Under the pieces are notes generated by a model. It saw nothing but the letters and a program-made list of their open reading frames with translations. It ran no database searches and had not been told where the DNA came from. Of a DNA stretch of 64,000 bases, positions 58,413-64,000 are shown one piece after another. Each line of letters opens with the position of its first letter. The first letter of the stretch is position 1. Position numbers and translations under genes: made by a program. Source of the stretch: JAAZIN01 sp964441025. GTDB lineage: Bacteria > Bacillota > Dethiobacteria > DTU022. The stretch lies in contig CAYTXG010000001.1 in NCBI GenBank assembly GCA_964441025.1, forward strand, positions 1-64,000. Direction: 5' to 3'.

Positions 58413-59321
58413 ATGTATTTTCTCACTGATGATGAGAGGAAAAAGCTGCTCAAAGGTTATCTCCCCAAGTCTAGAGAACAGGGTGTGGTCGATGAATTGC
58501 GCGGGTGGAACTGGCATCAGCCCCCACTCGAACCTATTTATGATGTTCGCCTACCGCTTTATCAGATAGCAGGAAAGTACTGCGGCAACGGACGCGATCT
58601 CTACCTGAACAGGGTTGAAAGAAAGAAGGGCAAGCCGAATATCGCCATGCAGCTGGGGCTGTTTTACCATGAGATGATTGTTAAAATCCTTGTGCATACA
58701 AAAAAACTGATCTATCAGCAAGGTGTTGACGCAGAAGTTGTTTTGCGGGAACTGGGCTCCCTGCTCTCATGTTTTTCTGATCGGTTAAACGAGTTAAGTG
58801 AGCAAGTCCCCGATGTTCGTGATCAAGCGGCACAAATATTTAACTATACCTATAGCTATATTTCCTGCCGCTTCAGGGAGGTGCTTGCCCGGCAACCCTA
58901 TATCGGCGCGGATTCTCTTGCTGCCCAGGTGGTCCCCTTTGTGCTTGAGCAAAAATTGGATGGCACTTTTCTTGGTCTGAGCCCCAACCTGAGCAGCGAC
59001 GCCTTTGTTTTTTCCGAACCGATGATCATGGATCTCAAATTTGGCCGGAGGGAGCCGTTCCATCATTTAACAACAACCGGTTATGCCCTTGTCATGGAAG
59101 CGATATTTGAGTATCCTATCAACATAGGGTGTATTGTTTATGGCGAGTTCAAGAATGGCCGACTGTATATTGAAAAAGACTTTCACATAATCAGCGATGA
59201 GCTACGCCAATGGTTCATTGAAGAACGAGATGAAAAGATGAGGATGGTGTATGATGAAATTGATCCTGGAAAAGCCGATAATTGCGTTGAATCCTGTCCC
59301 TATTATGCTTACTGTTTCTAG
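58413..59321 (+). CDS. csa1: Csa1 (Cas4a), type I-A adaptation protein
   Basis: This 302-residue Cas4-related protein of the Csa1 family is typical of type I-A loci. The N-terminus MYFLTDDERKKLLKGYLPKS, RGWNWHQPPLEPIYDVRLPL and GRDLYLNRVERKKGKPNIA are the family pattern. The nuclease motif is EPMIMDLKFGRRE and the iron-sulfur cysteines are C in GKYCGNGRD plus CVESCPYYAYC. I chose ATG 58413 with GGGGTGAAGGG just before. Two Cas4-like proteins may trim the two prespacer ends differently, as in archaeal systems. It lies next to the array leader. Confidence 0.88.
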   Translation: MYFLTDDERKKLLKGYLPKSREQGVVDELRGWNWHQPPLEPIYDVRLPLYQIAGKYCGNGRDLYLNRVERKKGKPNIAMQLGLFYHEMIVKILVHTKKLIYQQGVDAEVVLRELGSLLSCFSDRLNELSEQVPDVRDQAAQIFNYTYSYISCRFREVLARQPYIGADSLAAQVVPFVLEQKLDGTFLGLSPNLSSDAFVFSEPMIMDLKFGRREPFHHLTTTGYALVMEAIFEYPINIGCIVYGEFKNGRLYIEKDFHIISDELRQWFIEERDEKMRMVYDEIDPGKADNCVESCPYYAYCF

Positions 59322-59445
59322 CTTTCGCAGATACCCCTTGTTTTTTTGCAGAAATCCGATCTTCGGAATTTATGGTCGTTTACGCTATGCGGTATCATTG
59401 AAATTCGCAGGGTTGGTGGGGTTTTTAGAGGATGCGTAGCGGTCG
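59322..59445 (+). promoter_or_regulatory. CRISPR leader region
   Basis: This 124-base stretch between the csa1 stop and the first repeat should contain the array promoter and integration signals. It has a T-rich part (CCTTGTTTTTTTGCAG, 59336-59351) and a small hairpin AAATCCGA/TCGGAATTT. No confident -35/-10 pair was found. Its position beside the adaptation genes and the handle at the 3' end of the repeats make this the leader side. Confidence 0.65.
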
Positions 59446-62400
59446 GTTACAATGGTTACCCCGATCAATAGGGGACTGAAAGGGGAAAGACGGGCTGGCT
59501 ATGGGGACAAGCCCGTAGTTACAATGGTTACCCCGATCAATAGGGGACTGAAAGTTGCGCCCAGGCGGTTTAGCTCCTGACCGGTGATTTTGGTTACAAT
59601 GGTTACCCCGATCAATAGGGGACTGAAAGAATTCACCGTCGACAGCGGCGGGGTAGTCAAGAAGCCGTTACAATGGTTACCCCGATCAATAGGGGACTGA
59701 AAGCCCCTGCGCCTGCGGAGCCGGAACCCCCCGTTGAGCCGGGTTACAATGGTTACCCCGATCAATAGGGGACTGAAAGAAACGGCATTGACCATGCCGC
59801 CGACGAAATCGACCAGCGTTACAATGGTTACCCCGATCAATAGGGGACTGAAAGAGCTGATGCTGTGCCGGATCGCCTTTTTCGCCACGAGTTACAATGG
59901 TTACCCCGATCAATAGGGGACTGAAAGTGTCCCCGACTCGGAAACCGGCGAGAGAGGTTGGAGTGGTTACAATGGTTACCCCGATCAATAGGGGACTGAA
60001 AGGTCCGCTATGCAGCAGATCCAGGCGCCGCAACAGCGTTACAATGGTTACCCCGATCAATAGGGGACTGAAAGCCCGCCTGTAATCTAACCATGATTTT
60101 CTCCATGCCCTGTTACAATGGTTACCCCGATCAATAGGGGACTGAAAGCCTACCAATGCACGCTACAGCACTAGCCTGTAATGTGCGTTACAATGGTTAC
60201 CCCGATCAATAGGGGACTGAAAGGGATATCCTGCAGGCCAACGTCGAGAGCGGGGCGGTGCGTTACAATGGTTACCCCGATCAATAGGGGACTGAAAGTT
60301 CACAACAAAACAGTAAGGTCCATTCGCGATCTCGTTACAATGGTTACCCCGATCAATAGGGGACTGAAAGTCTACCGCAGGACGCCCCAGGACGTCCACA
60401 GCGCGTGTTACAATGGTTACCCCGATCAATAGGGGACTGAAAGGCATCTTACCTATCCCCACCCCGTCTTTGTCCCACGGTTACAATGGTTACCCCGATC
60501 AATAGGGGACTGAAAGTCAGTTAGCTCATCATCTGTAAGATAGTCATACATAGTTACAATGGTTACCCCGATCAATAGGGGACTGAAAGTTTTATATAGT
60601 ATTAGATTATATTCTTCATCCCTAAAGTTACAATGGTTACCCCGATCAATAGGGGACTGAAAGTGCCGCTGCGGCGATCCTCCAGATCTGCGTAACGCTC
60701 GTTACAATGGTTACCCCGATCAATAGGGGACTGAAAGAAAAGAACAGGGGCCGGCCGGTGCCGCGGGGGGCCCCGTTACAATGGTTACCCCGATCAATAG
60801 GGGACTGAAAGGTCATGCTCAATAGCCCAACCGTTGATCTCGGCGGGCGTTACAATGGTTACCCCGATCAATAGGGGACTGAAAGCTTCAGCTACCTTGT
60901 CGCGGGTTTTGCCGCTTTGAGAGTTACAATGGTTACCCCGATCAATAGGGGACTGAAAGCAAAGTGGCAGCGTCGGAAGCCTGCCGGGAAGTTTAGTTAC
61001 AATGGTTACCCCGATCAATAGGGGACTGAAAGCGATGAGGGGTTGCAGTATGCCCATCTGCTTAATGCGTTACAATGGTTACCCCGATCAATAGGGGACT
61101 GAAAGTGTGGCTCATAGCGGCACATACCATATCCTGCGCCGCGTTACAATGGTTACCCCGATCAATAGGGGACTGAAAGTTCGGAAGAAATCGCCGTCCG
61201 GTGCGTAGATATTGACGGTTACAATGGTTACCCCGATCAATAGGGGACTGAAAGGTCAAAACCGTCGCAGCGAACTGGGCCCTCGTGGTGGTTACAATGG
61301 TTACCCCGATCAATAGGGGACTGAAAGATCACCGTCGCCGAAGATTACCGCGTGGCCCTTCGGCGTTACAATGGTTACCCCGATCAATAGGGGACTGAAA
61401 GTCTCGGTTGTAACCTGAGCAATGATCAGGACTGCCCGGTTACAATGGTTACCCCGATCAATAGGGGACTGAAAGATAAGCTGCGCCCTGGCCGCATCCA
61501 TTGCCTTAAGTTACAATGGTTACCCCGATCAATAGGGGACTGAAAGTCTTTGTCCTTGCGGCTTTTCCAGCCCTCTCGTTTTGTTACAATGGTTACCCCG
61601 ATCAATAGGGGACTGAAAGTTGCTGAGTAGTGGTGAATGTTTTTCCGGCTCATGCCGTTACAATGGTTACCCCGATCAATAGGGGACTGAAAGTGCCGTC
61701 CCCGGCTTGGCGGTCGATGCGGCTCCCGCGAGTTACAATGGTTACCCCGATCAATAGGGGACTGAAAGATCACAATAATTCATAATGTCATTACACGTAA
61801 TGCCACGTTACAATGGTTACCCCGATCAATAGGGGACTGAAAGGTGCAACTCACGGGCAATAATCTGCCCCTCCATCGTGTTACAATGGTTACCCCGATC
61901 AATAGGGGACTGAAAGATTGGTCAAACTCAATTGCATCCCTAAGACATTCTTCGTTACAATGGTTACCCCGATCAATAGGGGACTGAAAGACTGATCCGC
62001 GACTTCCGGGTGCGCGGGGTGCAGCTCCGTTACAATGGTTACCCCGATCAATAGGGGACTGAAAGTTTTCATCATCATCAAATTCATCAAATCCTATCAT
62101 TTGTTACAATGGTTACCCCGATCAATAGGGGACTGAAAGTAGCCGGGCGCCCGGCCGCCGGCTACAATCTTTTCGTTACAATGGTTACCCCGATCAATAG
62201 GGGACTGAAAGTTACTATATACAGTATAGCATGGATGAAAAAATATTGTTACAATGGTTACCCCGATCAATAGGGGACTGAAAGAGATGATGATCAGGGG
62301 GATCTTCACAGGCATTTTTTGTTACAATGGTTACCCCGATCAATAGGGGACTGAAAGTACCCCTACACCCTCGGCGACTATGGCTTGGCAGGTTAGTTAC

Positions 62401-64000
62401 AATGGTTACCCCGATCAATAGGGGACTGAAAGGCGGCGTTAAGGGCGGATGGCGGCTCAACTTTCACCAGTTACAATGGTTACCCCGATCAATAGGGGAC
62501 TGAAAGAACGGAGAGTTTGATGACCAGGTGGACGTGACCAGCTGTTACAATGGTTACCCCGATCAATAGGGGACTGAAAGGTGAGATTATCACGCCCTGG
62601 ATGGGAACAGACCCGTTACAATGGTTACCCCGATCAATAGGGGACTGAAAGCGGGCATCCACACGATAGAAGCCGAAGGGGATAACGTTACAATGGTTAC
62701 CCCGATCAATAGGGGACTGAAAGATGATATTACTTATGGTATATACGAATCCACAACTGTTACAATGGTTACCCCGATCAATAGGGGACTGAAAGGAACT
62801 CATATCAAACTGCCTCCTTCTTGCTTGTTTTGTTACAATGGTTACCCCGATCAATAGGGGACTGAAAGGACAGGAATGGGGATTTCGCTGATCTAATTGC
62901 CGAAGTTACAATGGTTACCCCGATCAATAGGGGACTGAAAGGGAAATATGTTTCCCCGCCGGATTTGAGCCCTCATAGTTACAATGGTTACCCCGATCAA
63001 TAGGGGACTGAAAGTCTACACTTTCACCGGCAACAGGGTATTGCACTTCTGTTACAATGGTTACCCCGATCAATAGGGGACTGAAAGACAGGAGTTAGCT
63101 ATCCTGCGGATCGAACACACAGTGTTACAATGGTTACCCCGATCAATAGGGGACTGAAAGGATGTAACAACCCCTGGCCGGCGGGGTAAAGCCGGGTTAC
63201 AATGGTTACCCCGATCAATAGGGGACTGAAAGACAGGGATACCGCCGGGTCAGGAGCGGGGAAGGGGGTTACAATGGTTACCCCGATCAATAGGGGACTG
63301 AAAGAGGCGTTTCCGGGACGAGTGCTGGCCATGGTTCCAGTTACAATGGTTACCCCGATCAATAGGGGACTGAAAGGCCCCCCTGCCGGCGCGCTGCCGG
63401 CTCCTCTTTTTCTGTTACAATGGTTACCCCGATCAATAGGGGACTGAAAGTTGCATTAATCAAATCAAATATGGTTTCAGACATCTAAGTTACAATGGTT
63501 ACCCCGATCAATAGGGGACTGAAAGTATGAACCATCCCAATACGATAAACAAAATTTTATCCGTTACAATGGTTACCCCGATCAATAGGGGACTGAAAGG
63601 CAAACTGAAAAGGGAGGCGATCAAATGTTTTACATTGGTTACAATGGTTACCCCGATCAATAGGGGACTGAAAGCAGAGTACTGATGCTTCACGGAAAGC
63701 AGTGCCCGGAGTTACAATGGTTACCCCGATCAATAGGGGACTGAAAGGCCGGGACGCCATCCGGACGCATGCCATCGCTATGGGTTACAATGGTTACCCC
63801 GATCAATAGGGGACTGAAAGCAGGCAGAGGACAGGCTGCACCGCATAGGTCAAAAAAGGTTACAATGGTTACCCCGATCAATAGGGGACTGAAAGCTCCC
63901 AGATGGCTGTATCCTGGCCGCGGATAATCGGTTACAATGGTTACCCCGATCAATAGGGGACTGAAAGAAAATCAAAGCTAAATTTCCAAAAGGCACTGGC
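59446..64000 (+). CRISPR. CRISPR array, 62 repeats of 37 bases, continuing past the window
   Basis: Repeats begin at 59446 and the last full one ends at 63967; I counted 62 starts, spaced 71-76 bases apart. All copies read appear identical. Each repeat is 37 bases, starting GTTACAATGGTTACCCC and ending GGGGACTGAAAG, with a CCCC/GGGG stem around an 8-base loop. The last eight bases ACTGAAAG match the handle used by type I-A and type III systems. The 61 complete spacers are 34-39 bases long; no two looked alike and their base composition varies widely (some very AT-rich, many GC-rich). A 62nd spacer is cut by the window end. Transcription is inferred to run left to right. Confidence 0.99.

Noticed and set aside
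59499..63953. Many open frames on both strands inside the array, with recurring LLIGVTIVT or TMVTPINRGLK peptides
   Set aside because: They are translations of the identical repeats and their spacers; no ribosome binding sites and no gene-like content.
1..64000. tRNA and rRNA genes
   Set aside because: None was recognised on either strand, though a tRNA scan was not possible here.

Overview
The window looks like chromosome from a spore-forming, Clostridia-type member of the Bacillota. The evidence is the spore protease gene gpr, the comEC, holA, rpsT and gpr genes in the relative order usual for this phylum (with insertions), frequent TTG/GTG starts after strong AGGAGG-type ribosome binding sites, and a c-di-GMP-I riboswitch. 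Three family 57 glycoside hydrolases, a Csa1-type Cas4 and a type III-C-like Cas10 suggest a thermophilic or syntrophic anaerobe; that is inference. Species cannot be told from the sequence.

Layout. 0-0.9 kb: two decayed copies of an Rpn-type nuclease/transposase gene. 0.9-8.8 kb: comEC, a GT4 glycosyltransferase, a nucleotidyltransferase/phosphohexomutase fusion, and a CapA-type protein on the minus strand. 8.9-11.1 kb: an ECF sigma factor, a probable anti-sigma membrane protein and a lipoprotein. 11.3-23.3 kb: a visibly more AT-rich catabolic operon (GntR regulator, SIS-domain protein, sugar ABC transporter, VOC protein, FGGY kinase, class III aminotransferase, cyclase-family hydrolase, DapA-family lyase, 2-hydroxyacid dehydrogenase) with its own promoter and a candidate operator. 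23.5-23.7 kb: a c-di-GMP-I riboswitch with promoter and terminator but no gene behind it on its strand. 23.8-31.5 kb: alpha-glucan (glycogen-type) genes. 31.6-39.0 kb: trkA, trkH, holA, a transglutaminase-like gene, rpsT, a holin-like membrane protein and gpr.

39.3-64.0 kb is a large CRISPR-Cas locus: a WYL regulator; an operon for a type III-C-like effector (cmr1, RAMP, HD-Cas10 without GGDD, cmr4, cmr5, RAMP); cas6; a small structured RNA gene carrying the 3' end of the CRISPR repeat; a DUF433/DUF5615 toxin-antitoxin pair; a type I-A-like effector (helicase-HD Cas3, an unrecognised large protein in the Cas8 position, Cas7, Cas5); an HD-protein stub; an MNT/HEPN toxin-antitoxin pair; cas1, cas2, cas4, csa1; and an array of 62 identical 37-base repeats that runs off the window. 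One Cas6, one adaptation module and one array appear to serve both effectors. The cmr operon and cas6 share a 41-base promoter/operator block (32 of 41 identical), so they are probably one regulon, with the WYL protein as the obvious candidate regulator.

The most interesting items are the repeat-derived small RNA between cas6 and the first toxin-antitoxin pair, the shared cas promoter, the cyclase-dead Cas10 beside an apparently intact slicer Cas7, the catabolic operon of unknown substrate, and the orphan c-di-GMP riboswitch.
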